Positions 24,071 to 33,226 of a stretch of DNA of 64,000 nt are shown here, one piece after another. Below the pieces are notes generated by a model. The model ran no database searches and had not been told where the DNA came from. It saw only the letters and a list, made by a program, of their open reading frames with translations. Position 1 is the first letter of the stretch, and every line of letters begins with the position of its first letter. This DNA is from DATBGZ01 sp036557785 (GTDB lineage Bacteria > Actinomycetota > Actinomycetes > Mycobacteriales > Micromonosporaceae), in assembly GCA_036557785.1 (NCBI GenBank), contig DATBGZ010000088.1, forward strand, positions 93,093 through 157,092, written 5' to 3'. The translations under genes were made by a program, and so were the position numbers.

Positions 24071-24297
24071 CGCGCGTGCCGCGTGCGGCGTAACTGCGTT
24101 GTGGTCGTTGCGCCGGTCTGCTCTCATGGATGGCGGTCCCGGTCCAGGACTCCAGAAACCTGGGTCACAAGGCGTCGTACATAACGATTATCCTCGAAGT
24201 GTTCGCGGACACCCCATCGTGGCCACCGGTCTTTCAGATCGGATTGCTGCCCGGGACCACCCCTACGTAATTTGTGTCGCTCCACCCGGAGGTCATC

Positions 24298-25221
24298 ATG
24301 GCGAACCAGCCGAAGCGTCGCGAGGTACTCATCAAGAGCACGCATCGTGGTCTGCGCTATGTCGATGGCCGCCTCATCGAGGTTCTCGAGGCGGGCCGCT
24401 ACGAGCTGCCCCGGCCCTCGAGCAACTGGGTGCGCCGGCCGGTGGTCGAGATCGCCCAGGTGGACATGCGTGAGCGCGAGCTCACCATCAAGGGCCAGGA
24501 GATCCTGACCTCCGACAAGGTCGCGGTACGGGTGAGCATCCTGACCCAGTACCGGGTCGTGGACCCGGTCGCCGCGGTGGAGAAGGTCGCCTCGTACGAG
24601 GACCGGCTCTACAGCGACGTGCAGCTCGCCGCGCGGCGTTCCCTGGCATCGATGACCCTCGACGAGATCCTGACCAACCGCAACCAGCTCTCCGAGGACA
24701 TCCTCGCCGACGTGCAGGTGCTCGCCGACTCGTACGGCGTGCGAATCCTGCGCGCCGACGTGAAGGACATCGTCTTTCCGGGCAACCTGCAGGACATCAT
24801 GAATCGCGTGCTCGCGGCGCAGCGTCTGGCGGAGGCCCAGCTCGTCGAGGCTCGCACGAAGGCCGAGCGGGAGACGCTCGACGCGCAGACCCGGGCCGAG
24901 ACCGACCGCATCGCGGCCGCCTCGCGCGCCGAGTCCGACCGGGTCGGAGCCATCGCGAACGCGGAGACGGCACGGGTCGCCGCCGCGGCGCGTGCCGAGG
25001 TCGCCCGGCTCGATGCCCAGGCCGCCGCCGAGGCCGAGCGCATCCGGGCCGAGGGCGCGGCGGAGGCGCTGCGGGCGCGTGCCGAGAATGCCGACGCCTA
25101 CACCCAGCACCCGGCGCTGCTGCGTCTGCAGGAGCTGCAGTCGCTGGCGGCGCTGGCGCACAACCCGGCGGCACGCCTCTACATCGGCTTCGACAAGCAC
25201 GCGGCCGACGCGGTCGACTGA
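24298..25221 (+). CDS. SPFH/Band 7 domain protein (slipin-like)
   Basis: 307 aa from ATG 24298 with GGAGG upstream. The SPFH domain spans ~10-185 ('EVLIKSTHRGLRYVDGRLIEVLEAGRYEL' in outline, 'ILTSDKVAVRVSILTQYRVVDPVAAV', 'LADSYGVRILRADVKDIVFPGNLQDIMNRVL'), followed by a long Ala/Glu/Arg-rich coiled coil (~185-285) with repeats of 'RAExxR'. The usual N-terminal membrane hairpin of slipins is absent, so membrane attachment must come from elsewhere. It is a stand-alone gene; the NfeD partner of many bacterial slipins is not adjacent. A function in membrane microdomain scaffolding is inferred from the family. Confidence 0.88.
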   Translation: MANQPKRREVLIKSTHRGLRYVDGRLIEVLEAGRYELPRPSSNWVRRPVVEIAQVDMRERELTIKGQEILTSDKVAVRVSILTQYRVVDPVAAVEKVASYEDRLYSDVQLAARRSLASMTLDEILTNRNQLSEDILADVQVLADSYGVRILRADVKDIVFPGNLQDIMNRVLAAQRLAEAQLVEARTKAERETLDAQTRAETDRIAAASRAESDRVGAIANAETARVAAAARAEVARLDAQAAAEAERIRAEGAAEALRARAENADAYTQHPALLRLQELQSLAALAHNPAARLYIGFDKHAADAVD

Positions 25222-25251
25222 CGCTGACCCGCGCGGGGGCGCGGGTCAGCG
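25222..25251. terminator. Bidirectional hairpin terminator
   Basis: CGCTGACCCGCGC (25222-25234) pairs perfectly with 25239-25251 around a GGGG loop. It begins right after the SPFH stop and includes the proA stop codon on the opposite strand, so it serves both convergent genes. Confidence 0.8.
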
Positions 25252-26541
25252 CGGCAAGTCGGTGGCGCGGTCAGCGGGGACCACGACGTACTGGCGCAGG
25301 GACAGGTCGCGGAACGTGACCGGTCCCCGCGGGCCCGGGACCCGGTCGATGTTGATGCCGGTCTCTGGCACGCCGAGCAGCTTGAACCCGTCGAGCAGCC
25401 GGGTGGTGGCGTTCCAGAAGGCCCCGGTTCCGGTGTAGCGGGCGAGGAACTCCCGTGCCGCGTCGCCGTCCTCGGTGACGATGCCAGCGGCGAGGCCGGA
25501 CGTCTCCTCGTTCGCGATGCGCGCCGCGTCGGCCGGCCCATCCGCCACGGCGATCGTGACCGTGGTCTCCGCGGCCGGGTCCAGCGCCCACTCGTGGCCC
25601 ATCGGGTGCGGGTGCGGCGCGAGCGAGGCGGCGATCGACGGCTCGCGGGCGGCGAGAAGCTCCACAAGGGACGGTACGAGTTCGTCGTACCGGTCGCGGT
25701 GCACCAGCAGCAGGTTGAGGCGGTTGCATACGCCGAGACGGTCCAGGCTCGCCGCGACCAGGGCGTGTGCCTTGGCCACGTCGGCGGCAGCATCGAGATA
25801 GAGAACTGCGCCGCCGTCGGCGTGAGCCAGGGTCCGCACCCCGTGCCCCGCGGCGAGCTCGGCGAGGCTGCGGGTGCTCTCCCCGCTGCCGCGCAGAATC
25901 ACCAGTGGCATCAGTCGCGGGTGTGTCACCAACGCCTGCGCCGCGTCACGCCCCCGCGCCCGCACGAGCTGGATCGCGTCGGAGGGCAGGCCGGCTCCGG
26001 CCAGCGCCGGGGCGACGACGTGGTCGAGCAGGGCCGCCGCGGAGGCGAGGGCGGCGGATCCGGTGCGCAGCACGCCCGCGTTACGCGACTTGACCAGTTG
26101 CGAGGAAACGTCGACGGTCACGTTGGGGCGGGCTTCGAAGTTGGCCCCGATCACCCCGACCGGCCGGCGCCACTCCTCGAGCACGAGGCCGTGGTCGAGC
26201 TCGCGCACAGGACGCCGTACCGGTTCCGGCGGGATCTCGGCGAGGGCGGTGATCTGGGCGGCCATCGCCGCCAGGCGCGGCCGGTCCAGCCGCAGCCGGT
26301 CGAGCAGCCCACCGCTCATGCCTGCGGCGGCCGCGGCCCGGCTGTCCTCGGCGTTGGCCTTCAGCACGACGTCGTGGGCCTGGGTCAGCAGGCGTGCCAT
26401 GCCGCGCAGGGTCGCCTCGATGACGTGTTCCGGCGCCGCGGCGATCGCCGGTGCCGCGGCGTGCGCGGCCCGCACGGACTCGGCGACCTGGGCCGACTCC
26501 GGTGTCGCGTCCTCACGCGTGCGCTCCGCGTTGTCAGCCAC
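25246..26541 (-). CDS. proA: Glutamate-5-semialdehyde dehydrogenase (gamma-glutamyl phosphate reductase)
   Basis: 431 aa from GTG 26541. It catalyses the NADPH-dependent reduction of gamma-glutamyl phosphate in proline synthesis. Aldehyde dehydrogenase-fold motifs of ProA are clear: 'RRPVGVIGANFEARPNVTVD', 'GSAALASAAALLDHVV', 'LVRARGRDAAQALVT', 'VILRGSGESTR', 'HADGGAVLYLD' and the catalytic Cys in 'LGVCNRLNLLLVHRD'. The C-terminal 'GPRGPVTFRDLSLRQYVV' is normal. proB is not adjacent, so the pathway is split. Confidence 0.93.
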   Translation of the reverse strand: MADNAERTREDATPESAQVAESVRAAHAAAPAIAAAPEHVIEATLRGMARLLTQAHDVVLKANAEDSRAAAAAGMSGGLLDRLRLDRPRLAAMAAQITALAEIPPEPVRRPVRELDHGLVLEEWRRPVGVIGANFEARPNVTVDVSSQLVKSRNAGVLRTGSAALASAAALLDHVVAPALAGAGLPSDAIQLVRARGRDAAQALVTHPRLMPLVILRGSGESTRSLAELAAGHGVRTLAHADGGAVLYLDAAADVAKAHALVAASLDRLGVCNRLNLLLVHRDRYDELVPSLVELLAAREPSIAASLAPHPHPMGHEWALDPAAETTVTIAVADGPADAARIANEETSGLAAGIVTEDGDAAREFLARYTGTGAFWNATTRLLDGFKLLGVPETGINIDRVPGPRGPVTFRDLSLRQYVVVPADRATDLPR

Positions 26542-26583
26542 GGCGCCAGTCTCGCATGCGGGGCACGGCTCGAGCGGGCAGGG

Positions 26584-26823
26584 CTACGGCGAGACAGGGC
26601 CGGCGGGCGCCGCGGGCTCACCGGGAATGAGGATCCACAGGATTGGATAGATGATGATCTGGCTGCCCGGGAGCACCATGAGGATCAGGACAAACAAGAT
26701 CCTGGCGGTCCAAGGACTCAGGCCGAAGCGGCGCCCCAGGCCGGCACACACGCCGCCCAGGATGCGTCCCTCGCGCGGCCGGACCACGCCCTGACCACGG
26801 AAACTGGAATGGATGTCGTCCAC
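26584..26823 (-). CDS. PspC domain membrane protein
   Basis: 79 aa from GTG 26823 with GGAG close upstream. The PspC core is 'REGRILGGVCAGLGRRFGLSPWTARILFVLIL', in outline, with a second hydrophobic segment 'SQIIIYPILWILIPGE'. PspC proteins sit in the cytoplasmic membrane and sense envelope stress or anchor partners. It lies between proA and an uncharacterised gene on the same strand, with no other psp genes visible. Confidence 0.85.
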   Translation of the reverse strand: MDDIHSSFRGQGVVRPREGRILGGVCAGLGRRFGLSPWTARILFVLILMVLPGSQIIIYPILWILIPGEPAAPAGPVSP

Positions 26824-26912
26824 CGCTCCAGCATGCGCCCGCCGGTCCACCCCGACATGGGGAATGCGACCCTGAAGCATCCCGGATTTCCGCCGGTCAT
26901 TCGGCCCCGGGG

Positions 26913-27632
26913 TCAGCCGGAGAGGGCGCCGAGGCTGGCGATGAGCTCGAGGCGTTCGTCGGTGGTGAGCGCCGCGTAGATCGGTTCGTCGAGGCAGTTC
27001 GTCTCGTCTTCGACCGCACGCCGTCGCGGGCCATCGGGCAGCGCGCTGATCTCCTCGACGGTCAGCCCGGCGTCGCGCCAGGCGCTGCGGTGCGCGTCGG
27101 CACGGTGGTGGCGCAGCGCGCCGAGCCGGGTGGTCAGCCGTACCGCCGGCGACGCGTCGTCCGGCTCGTACACCGGTGCCAGGGCACGAAACGCCGGTCC
27201 ACCCGTGGCGTGGCCGGCCTCGAGCAGGCGCCCCACGAGGTCGACGAGTCGGGGCAGTACCGTCAGGCCGGGCATGGTTGCGATCGGCCGCCGGGACCAG
27301 AGCTCCTCGGCGCCCTCGCCCACCGCACGCTGCACGGCCAGCGCCAGCTCGCGCCCCGTCGCCGTCAGCCGCCACGTTCCCTCGGCGTCGACCGTCGCGG
27401 TGCCCTGGTCCAGCGCGCGGGCCGGGTCGAGCCGGTCGTACGTGGTCACGGCGGCGTAGGCGTCCGCGGGCATCGGCCGCTGCAACAGTCCACAGTAGAA
27501 GTCCAGCTCGAGGCCCGGCCGGAGACCGAGCTCGTGGTACACGGACCGGACCCGGTCCCGGCCAGCGATCCGGGCCGTGGCGTAGACCCGGTCCAGCACC
27601 GGGCGCAGTTGCCCGGCATAGCTCGCAACCAT
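26913..27632 (-). CDS. Uncharacterised actinobacterial protein (SCO6745-like)
   Basis: 239 aa. I recognise only a loose resemblance to the SCO6745 family: an N-terminal 'ASYAGQLRPVLDRVYATARI', a central 'TWRLTATGRELALAVQRAVG' that resembles a winged-helix wing region, and the C-terminal 'HHRADAHRSAWRDAGLTVEEI' with His/Arg/Trp conserved in that family, followed by a helical end. There are no signal or membrane segments. It is upstream of the pspC-like gene by 89 bp. A DNA-binding or cofactor-binding role is possible; no function is assigned. Confidence 0.6.
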   Translation of the reverse strand: MVASYAGQLRPVLDRVYATARIAGRDRVRSVYHELGLRPGLELDFYCGLLQRPMPADAYAAVTTYDRLDPARALDQGTATVDAEGTWRLTATGRELALAVQRAVGEGAEELWSRRPIATMPGLTVLPRLVDLVGRLLEAGHATGGPAFRALAPVYEPDDASPAVRLTTRLGALRHHRADAHRSAWRDAGLTVEEISALPDGPRRRAVEDETNCLDEPIYAALTTDERLELIASLGALSG

Positions 27633-27793
27633 CGAACCAGGCTATACCCGCCGCGAGGGCGGCCCGCACACCCACATGCCGCATGAGTCCATAGAGGACA
27701 TTGCTGTCGTGTCGGCAAGATCACGGGGCGGTCCCGCCAGCTATTCCGCCATGGGCCCGGTAGTCGGTCAGGGCACGCGCTACCCTCGGCGGG

Positions 27794-28702
27794 GTGAGCG
27801 ACGGCTTGAAGATCACGGGCGTCTGGAAACGGTACGCGAACGTGGTCGCGCTTCGTGACCTGACGTTCAACGTGCGGCCGGGTGAGCTGTTCGGCTTCGT
27901 CGGCAGCAACGGCGCCGGCAAGACCACGGCGATGCGGGTGATCCTCGGTGTGCTCACCGCGGACCAGGGCGAGGTGACGTGGGCGGGACGGCCGCTGACG
28001 TTGGACGACCGCCGGCGCATCGGCTACATGCCGGAGGAGCGCGGCCTCTACCCCCGGATGAGGGTGGCCGAGCAGTTGGTCTACCTCGGTCGCATGCACG
28101 GCCTGTCGAAGGTGGAGGCTGCCGCGGCGACACAGCGGTGGACGCGCAGGCTCGGCGTGGCCGCCCGCAGCGACGACGAGGTGCAGAAGCTGAGCCTGGG
28201 CAACCAACAGCGGGTCCAGCTCGCCGCCTCCCTCATGCACGACCCCATGCTGCTCGTCCTCGACGAGCCATTCTCCGGGCTCGACCCGGTCGCGGTGGAC
28301 GTGATGAGCGACGTGCTGCGGGAGAAGGCGGCGGCCGGCACCCCGGTCCTCTTCTCCAGCCACCAACTGGACCTCGTCGAGCGCCTCTGCGATCGCGTCG
28401 GCATCATCCGCGCGGGCGAGATGGTGGCGGTGGGCACGGTCGACGAGCTGCGGGCCGACGGCATCGCCCAGCTCGTGGTCGAGGCGCCGGCGGCGCCGCC
28501 GGGCTGGGCATCGGGCCTGCGCGGCGTGCGGGTCATCGCCCACGAGGATGCCGTCACGGTGGTGGAGCTCGATGCCGGCGCCGACGATCAGGCCGTGCTG
28601 CGGGCGGCGCTGGCGACCGGCCCCGTCCGCTCGTTCGGCTACCGGCGGCCGTCGCTGGCCGAGCTGTTCCGCCACGTCGTGAGCCAGGAGGCGACATCGT
28701 GA
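27794..28702 (+). CDS. ABC-2 exporter ATP-binding protein
   Basis: 302 aa from GTG 27794. Walker A 'FVGSNGAGKTTAMRVILG' (~33-50), a signature variant 'LSLGNQQRVQLAASLM' (LSLGN instead of LSGGQ, usual in the NatA/EcsA-type subgroup with a DUF4162 tail), Walker B 'LLVLDEPFSGLDPV', H-loop 'SSHQLDLVE'. The C-terminal ~80 residues form the DUF4162 domain. The stop overlaps the permease start by 4 bp (GTGA). Confidence 0.9.
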   Translation: MSDGLKITGVWKRYANVVALRDLTFNVRPGELFGFVGSNGAGKTTAMRVILGVLTADQGEVTWAGRPLTLDDRRRIGYMPEERGLYPRMRVAEQLVYLGRMHGLSKVEAAAATQRWTRRLGVAARSDDEVQKLSLGNQQRVQLAASLMHDPMLLVLDEPFSGLDPVAVDVMSDVLREKAAAGTPVLFSSHQLDLVERLCDRVGIIRAGEMVAVGTVDELRADGIAQLVVEAPAAPPGWASGLRGVRVIAHEDAVTVVELDAGADDQAVLRAALATGPVRSFGYRRPSLAELFRHVVSQEATS

Positions 28703-29901
28703 ACAGGCTGGCCTCCGCTACTCGCGGCGCCGCCTGGCTCGTCGCGAGCCGCGAGATCACGACCCGGACCCGGACGAGGGCGTTCCGGTTCACCACCGTC
28801 GCGATGATGCTCGCGATCCTCGCGGCGATCCTCATCGCGCGCTACACCAACCAGGGACCCGGCAGCGCCACGGTCGGCTTCGCCCCCTCGGTCAGCACGC
28901 TGGAGCAGCAGTACTCCTCGCTCATGGCCGCCGTGAACCAGCCCGTCACAGTCTCCACAGTGGATCAGACCACGGGCGAGCAGCAGGTGCGCGACGGCAC
29001 GCTCGACGCGCTGGTGACAGGCACGCCCGAGAGCCTGCAGGTGATGGTGGACAAGGAGGTCTCGCCCACGCTGCATGACACGCTGACGGTGCTGGCCCGG
29101 CAGAGCGTGCTGAGCGAGCAGATCAGCGCACTGGGCGGCGACCCGACCGCGGTTGCGGCAGCCGTCGACCGCGCGGGCGTGCAGGTGGTCGCGTTGAACC
29201 CGCCCCGGCAGTACCAGACGCAGCGCCTCATCATCGGCGTGATCGTCGGAATCCTCCTCTTCATCGCGCTGTCGGTCTATGGCCAGAGCGTGGCGGGCGG
29301 CGTCGTGGAGGAGAAGTCCAGCCGGGTCGTCGAGCTGCTCCTGAGCACCGTTCGGCCGTGGCAGCTCATGCTCGGCAAGGTCGTGGGCATCGGCCTGGTA
29401 GGTCTCACCCAACTCGTGCTGGTCGGCGGGGTCGGGGTCGTGGTCGGACTCTCCAGCGGGGTGCTCACGATCCCGCCCCAGGTGGCGGCCGGGCTGCTGG
29501 TGTGGGCGGTGGTCTGGTTCCTGCTCGGCTTCACCATCTATGCGCTGATGTTCGCCGCCGTCGGCGCGCTCGTCTCACGCCAGGAGGAGGTCGGCGGGGT
29601 CGCGGCACCGATGATGATGCTGCTCGCCGTGCCCTACATCCTCGGCGCCTTCGTCCTGCCCAGCCACCCCGACAACACGGTGCTGCAAGCACTCTCCGTG
29701 GTGCCGTTCTTCGCGCCGATCATGATGATGGTGCGGCTCGCGCTGGGCGGTGTACCGGTGTGGCAGGTCGCGCTGTCGTTGCTGCTCACGGCCGCCACCC
29801 TTGTCGCCATGGTCCGGCTCACCGGCCGCATCTATGCCAACGCCGTGCTGCGCACGGGCGGGCGGGTGCGCGTCCGCGACGCCCTGCGCACGTCGCACTG
29901 A
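28699..29901 (+). CDS. ABC-2 exporter permease (NatB-like)
   Basis: 400 aa from a GTG overlapping the ATPase stop. An N-terminal helix ('FTTVAMMLAILAAILIA') is followed by a ~180-residue extracellular domain, then about five membrane segments starting with 'LIIGVIVGILLFIALSVYGQSV'. The cytoplasmic loop motif 'VVEEKSSRVVELLLSTVRPWQLMLGKVVGIG' (in outline) is characteristic of NatB/YhaP-type ABC-2 permeases. With the ATPase it forms an exporter of unknown substrate; Na+ or peptide export has been reported for relatives. Confidence 0.9.
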   Translation: MNRLASATRGAAWLVASREITTRTRTRAFRFTTVAMMLAILAAILIARYTNQGPGSATVGFAPSVSTLEQQYSSLMAAVNQPVTVSTVDQTTGEQQVRDGTLDALVTGTPESLQVMVDKEVSPTLHDTLTVLARQSVLSEQISALGGDPTAVAAAVDRAGVQVVALNPPRQYQTQRLIIGVIVGILLFIALSVYGQSVAGGVVEEKSSRVVELLLSTVRPWQLMLGKVVGIGLVGLTQLVLVGGVGVVVGLSSGVLTIPPQVAAGLLVWAVVWFLLGFTIYALMFAAVGALVSRQEEVGGVAAPMMMLLAVPYILGAFVLPSHPDNTVLQALSVVPFFAPIMMMVRLALGGVPVWQVALSLLLTAATLVAMVRLTGRIYANAVLRTGGRVRVRDALRTSH

Positions 29902-29920
29902 CGGCGGACGGTGGCATGCC

Positions 29921-30853
29921 ATGGAAGGCGAGATTCAGTTCACGCATCTCGACACCGAGATCTTCGACGGCGCGGGAGTGACGAAGCGCGAGTTCGTCGA
30001 CTACCTTGACGCCGCAGCCGACCGCCTCGTCCCCGTGCTCCGCGATCGTCCACTCTCGACGGTGCGGGTCCGGTCGGGCCAGGAACCATTCATGCAGAAG
30101 AACCTCCCGCGCTACGCCCCAGACTGGATCCCCACGGTCTCCATCTGGGCTCAGGCATCGCGTCGCGAGGTGGCCTATGCGCTGTGCAACGACCGGCGCA
30201 CGCTGCTGTGGTTCGCCAACCAGCGCGCAGTCGAGTACCACCCCACGCTCGTGTGCGCGGACGACTGGGAGCATCCGACCCACGCCGTGATCGACCTGGA
30301 CCCGCCGTCGGCCGACGCCTTTGGGGCGGTCGTGCGCGTGGCGCTGCTGGTGCGCGAGACGTTGCGCGGCGCGGGAGTGGACGCGGCGGTCAAGACCAGC
30401 GGGGCCAAGGGCCTGCACGTGTACGTGCCCCTGAGCGAGACCCGGGTCGAGGACGCCGCGGCGGCCACCCGGGCGCTCGCGTCCCGCGCCGAGCGCCTCG
30501 ACCCGCAACTCGCCACGACGGCCTTCGTGCGGGAGGAGCGCGGTGGCCGGGTCTTCCTGGACGCGACCCGGGCAGGCGGCGCGACCGTGGTGGCTGCGTA
30601 CAGCCCCCGTGCGCGGCCGGGGCTGCCCGTGTCGTTCCCGGTCTCCTGGGACGACCTCGACCGGGTCGAGCCCGCGGACTTCACCGTACGGTCGGCCGTG
30701 TCCATCCTCGGCGCCGGCGACCCCTGGGCGGACCTGATGCCGGCGCCGCAACGCCTGCCGGCGGACCTGATCGATGAGGGTCACCAGATTCCTATCGCCC
30801 GAGTCGCGGCCATGCACGCGGGCAAGCGTCGCAAGCGCGCAGCCGGCGGTTGA
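29921..30853 (+). CDS. LigD-type DNA polymerase/primase domain protein (stand-alone PolDom)
   Basis: 310 aa from ATG 29921. The archaeo-eukaryotic primase fold of LigD polymerase domains is evident: 'QEPFMQKNLPRYAPDWIPTV', the metal-binding 'AVIDLDPPSADAF' (the two Asp), 'VKTSGAKGLHVYVPL' and 'RVFLDATRAGGATVVAAYS'. It lacks the ligase and phosphoesterase domains of full LigD, and no Ku gene is nearby. Such single-domain enzymes fill gaps or add ribonucleotides during end joining. It follows the ABC permease by 19 bp but is functionally unrelated. Confidence 0.9.
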   Translation: MEGEIQFTHLDTEIFDGAGVTKREFVDYLDAAADRLVPVLRDRPLSTVRVRSGQEPFMQKNLPRYAPDWIPTVSIWAQASRREVAYALCNDRRTLLWFANQRAVEYHPTLVCADDWEHPTHAVIDLDPPSADAFGAVVRVALLVRETLRGAGVDAAVKTSGAKGLHVYVPLSETRVEDAAAATRALASRAERLDPQLATTAFVREERGGRVFLDATRAGGATVVAAYSPRARPGLPVSFPVSWDDLDRVEPADFTVRSAVSILGAGDPWADLMPAPQRLPADLIDEGHQIPIARVAAMHAGKRRKRAAGG

Positions 30854-30885
30854 CCGGCCAACCGGGCGGCGACACGCAGCTCCGT

Positions 30886-30942
30886 TTGACAGGAGCGGCT
30901 GCGGGAGTCACTCTGAACGCATGTTCAGAACGCTCGTTCAGA
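30886..30942 (+). promoter_or_regulatory. Leaderless promoter with overlapping TetR-type operators
   Basis: TTGACA (30886-30891), a 17-bp spacer and CACTCT (30909-30914) place the transcription start at about 30921, the A of the ATG. Palindromes TGAAC-GCAT-GTTCA (30914-30927) and GAACG-CT-CGTTC (30928-30939) cover the start site; the outer arms TCTGAACG and CGTTCAGA are also perfect inverses. A TetR gene is third in this operon, so autorepression is likely. Confidence 0.75.
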
Positions 30943-32435
30943 GCGACCACGTTGAGGTTGCCGTGGTCGGCGGCGGGCTGGCCGGGATGGCGACGGCTCT
31001 GCGGCTTCAGGCGGCAGGGGCCCGCACGGCCGTCTTCGAAGCGCACGGGCACGCCGGTGGCTGCGCCGGCTACTGGCGTCACAAGGGATTCTCGTTCGAT
31101 GTCGGCGCCACGACTCTGGTCGACTTCACGCCCGGCGGCGTGGGCGGTGAGCTGCTCGAGGCGGTGGGCATGCCGCCGCTGCGGGCGCAGGTGTTGCCGG
31201 GCTACCAGGCGTGGTTGCCCGACCGGCGGGTGAGCCTGCATCGCGACCACGAGCTGTGGCACCGCGAGCGGCTGCGGGCATTCGGCGACGACGTGGCGCA
31301 CCGCGACCTGTGGCGACTGCTGGACCGGCTGGCCGACGCGTTCTGGCGGGCCAGCCGCGACGGCATCCGGATGCCGGTGCGCCGCCCGTCGGATGCGCTG
31401 CACGATCTGCGCGTCGTGGGTCTGCGCGATGCTCCACTGCTGCGTCACCTGGGCGCCACGGTGGGTGGCGCACTGCGTCGCCGTGGCCTGCAGCACGACG
31501 CGCCGTTGCGCGGCCTGCTCGGCATGCTCGTCGAAGACACCGTCCACAGTGGTCTGGATCGGGCGCCGCTGATCAACGCGGCCCTCGGCATCACGATCCG
31601 TGGCGCCGGCCTGCTGCGCGCCGAGGGTGGCATGCACGGCTTCTGGCGTGGCCTCGTGGGCCGGTACCGGGCGCTCGGCGGGGACCTGCGTGTCGCGAGC
31701 ACGGTGTCCCGGGTGGATCCCGCCAGCAGTGGCTACCGGATCGCCACCCGGCGGGGCGCGGTATTGGCGGACACCGTTGTCTTCGCGGTGCCGGCGCCGA
31801 CCGTCGCCGTCATCGCCCCGGCCCTGCCGGTGTCCCGGCGGCTGCGCCACTACCTGGACCGGGATCGCGACGGCTACGGCGGCGCGATCGTGGTCTTCCT
31901 CGGCGTGCGCGAGTCCGAAGTGGATGGACAGACCTTCACACACCACCAACTGCTGCACGACTACGGACAGCCGCTCGGCGACGGGAACAACATGTTCCTC
32001 TCCGTCTCCGCGCCGGGCGACACGCTCAGCGCACCCGAGGGGCATCGCGCCGTCATGATCTCCACGCACACGGCCCTGCACGACTGGACCGGGCTCGGCG
32101 ACGACGAATACGCGCTGCGCAAGAAGGAGATCGGCGAACGCCTGGTCGGCTACGCCCGTCGGGTCTACCCCACCCTCGGCGATCGGCCGGCGGTCTACGA
32201 CGTCGGTACCCCGCGCACGTACGAACGCTTCGCCGCTCGGCCATCCGGGGCCGTCGGTGGCGTGCACCTGACCCCACGCAACGCCAACCAGTTCGCGATC
32301 CCGCACGACCTCGGCGGACGTGGGGTGTGGCTCGTCGGGGACACCACCTGGCCCGGGCTCGGCACTGTGGCCTGCGCGCTGGCGAGCCGGCACGTGGCCG
32401 AGGGTATCCTGCGCGAGAGAAGGCGAGCGCGATGA
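30921..32435 (+). CDS. FAD-dependent oxidoreductase of the phytoene-desaturase/CrtD family
   Basis: 504 aa from ATG 30921, chosen because the promoter places the mRNA start there and the FAD motif 'VAVVGGGLAGMATALRLQAAG' begins ~12 residues later. Other family features are 'GGCAGYWRHKGFSFDVGATTL', 'GGMHGFWRGLVGRYRALGGDLRVAS' and the C-terminal 'GVWLVGDTTWPGLGTVACALAS'. Relatives desaturate or isomerise carotenoids (CrtD, CrtI, CrtO) or saturate retinol. It overlaps the next gene by 4 bp; a carotenoid or other isoprenoid substrate is likely but not proven, since no phytoene synthase is in the window. Confidence 0.82.
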   Translation: MFRTLVQSDHVEVAVVGGGLAGMATALRLQAAGARTAVFEAHGHAGGCAGYWRHKGFSFDVGATTLVDFTPGGVGGELLEAVGMPPLRAQVLPGYQAWLPDRRVSLHRDHELWHRERLRAFGDDVAHRDLWRLLDRLADAFWRASRDGIRMPVRRPSDALHDLRVVGLRDAPLLRHLGATVGGALRRRGLQHDAPLRGLLGMLVEDTVHSGLDRAPLINAALGITIRGAGLLRAEGGMHGFWRGLVGRYRALGGDLRVASTVSRVDPASSGYRIATRRGAVLADTVVFAVPAPTVAVIAPALPVSRRLRHYLDRDRDGYGGAIVVFLGVRESEVDGQTFTHHQLLHDYGQPLGDGNNMFLSVSAPGDTLSAPEGHRAVMISTHTALHDWTGLGDDEYALRKKEIGERLVGYARRVYPTLGDRPAVYDVGTPRTYERFAARPSGAVGGVHLTPRNANQFAIPHDLGGRGVWLVGDTTWPGLGTVACALASRHVAEGILRERRRAR

Positions 32436-33226
32436 CACTTCTGCCCACATTGGACGATCTTGGCACTGACCTGCTGCACACCACGGCGTGGCAGCGCCGG
32501 CGAACCCTCGCCCGCCCGTTTCTCGGGGTCGCCGTGTTCGCCGTCGTGGCGTGGCTCGGCTGGTGGTGGCTGACACCGTTGGTGGTGTTCGGCATCTTCG
32601 TGGCGATCGTGACCGCGACGCACGACGTCGTCCATCGCGGCCTCGGGATCTCGGAGCGGCAGACCAGCGTCTGGTTGTTCCTGCTCGGTCTGCTGCTGCT
32701 CGAGAGTGGGCATGCCTACCAGATGACGCACCGCCAGCACCACCGGCTGTTCCCAAGTCCCGAGGACCCCGAGGGGTATCCGGCGAACCTCAGTCTGTTC
32801 GGGGCTGTCCTTTATGGACCTGTGTTTCTGGTCCGGCTGTGGTGCTGGTCGCTGGTCCGGGCGGGGTGGCGGAGTCGGTGCTGGCTCGTCGCGGAGGCGG
32901 CGGCACCGGTGCTTGCGGTAGCCGGCGGCATCGCGCTGTGGCCGGTGACCCCGTACCTGCTCGGCTATGCCGTCATGGCGATCGTCGGGAGTTGGGTCTA
33001 TCCCCTGTTGACGGTGTACCTGCCCCACCACGGCTACGGGGACGAACCGCTGAGCCAGACGCGAACCCTGCGCGGTCGGGTGATCCCCGCGATCTTCCTG
33101 GAGCTGACGTACCACCTCGAGCACCACCTCTATCCGCAGGTGCCCAGCCACAACCTGCCCGAGCTTGCGCGCCGGCTGGAGCCAATCTTCGCTCGTGCCG
33201 GGGTGGCACCCGTGGCGGTGCCATGA
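32432..33226 (+). CDS. Membrane fatty-acid-desaturase-fold di-iron enzyme
   Basis: 264 aa; ATG inside the preceding stop (ATGA). The three His boxes are present: 'HDVVH' (~64), 'HRQHH' (~101) and 'HLEHH' (~230), with four membrane segments between them. The pattern and size fit FA_desaturase-superfamily enzymes, including carotenoid ketolases/hydroxylases (CrtW/CrtR types) as well as lipid desaturases. Coupling with a CrtD-like oxidoreductase makes a carotenoid-modifying role attractive; a fatty-acid role is the main alternative. Confidence 0.82.
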   Translation: MTLLPTLDDLGTDLLHTTAWQRRRTLARPFLGVAVFAVVAWLGWWWLTPLVVFGIFVAIVTATHDVVHRGLGISERQTSVWLFLLGLLLLESGHAYQMTHRQHHRLFPSPEDPEGYPANLSLFGAVLYGPVFLVRLWCWSLVRAGWRSRCWLVAEAAAPVLAVAGGIALWPVTPYLLGYAVMAIVGSWVYPLLTVYLPHHGYGDEPLSQTRTLRGRVIPAIFLELTYHLEHHLYPQVPSHNLPELARRLEPIFARAGVAPVAVP

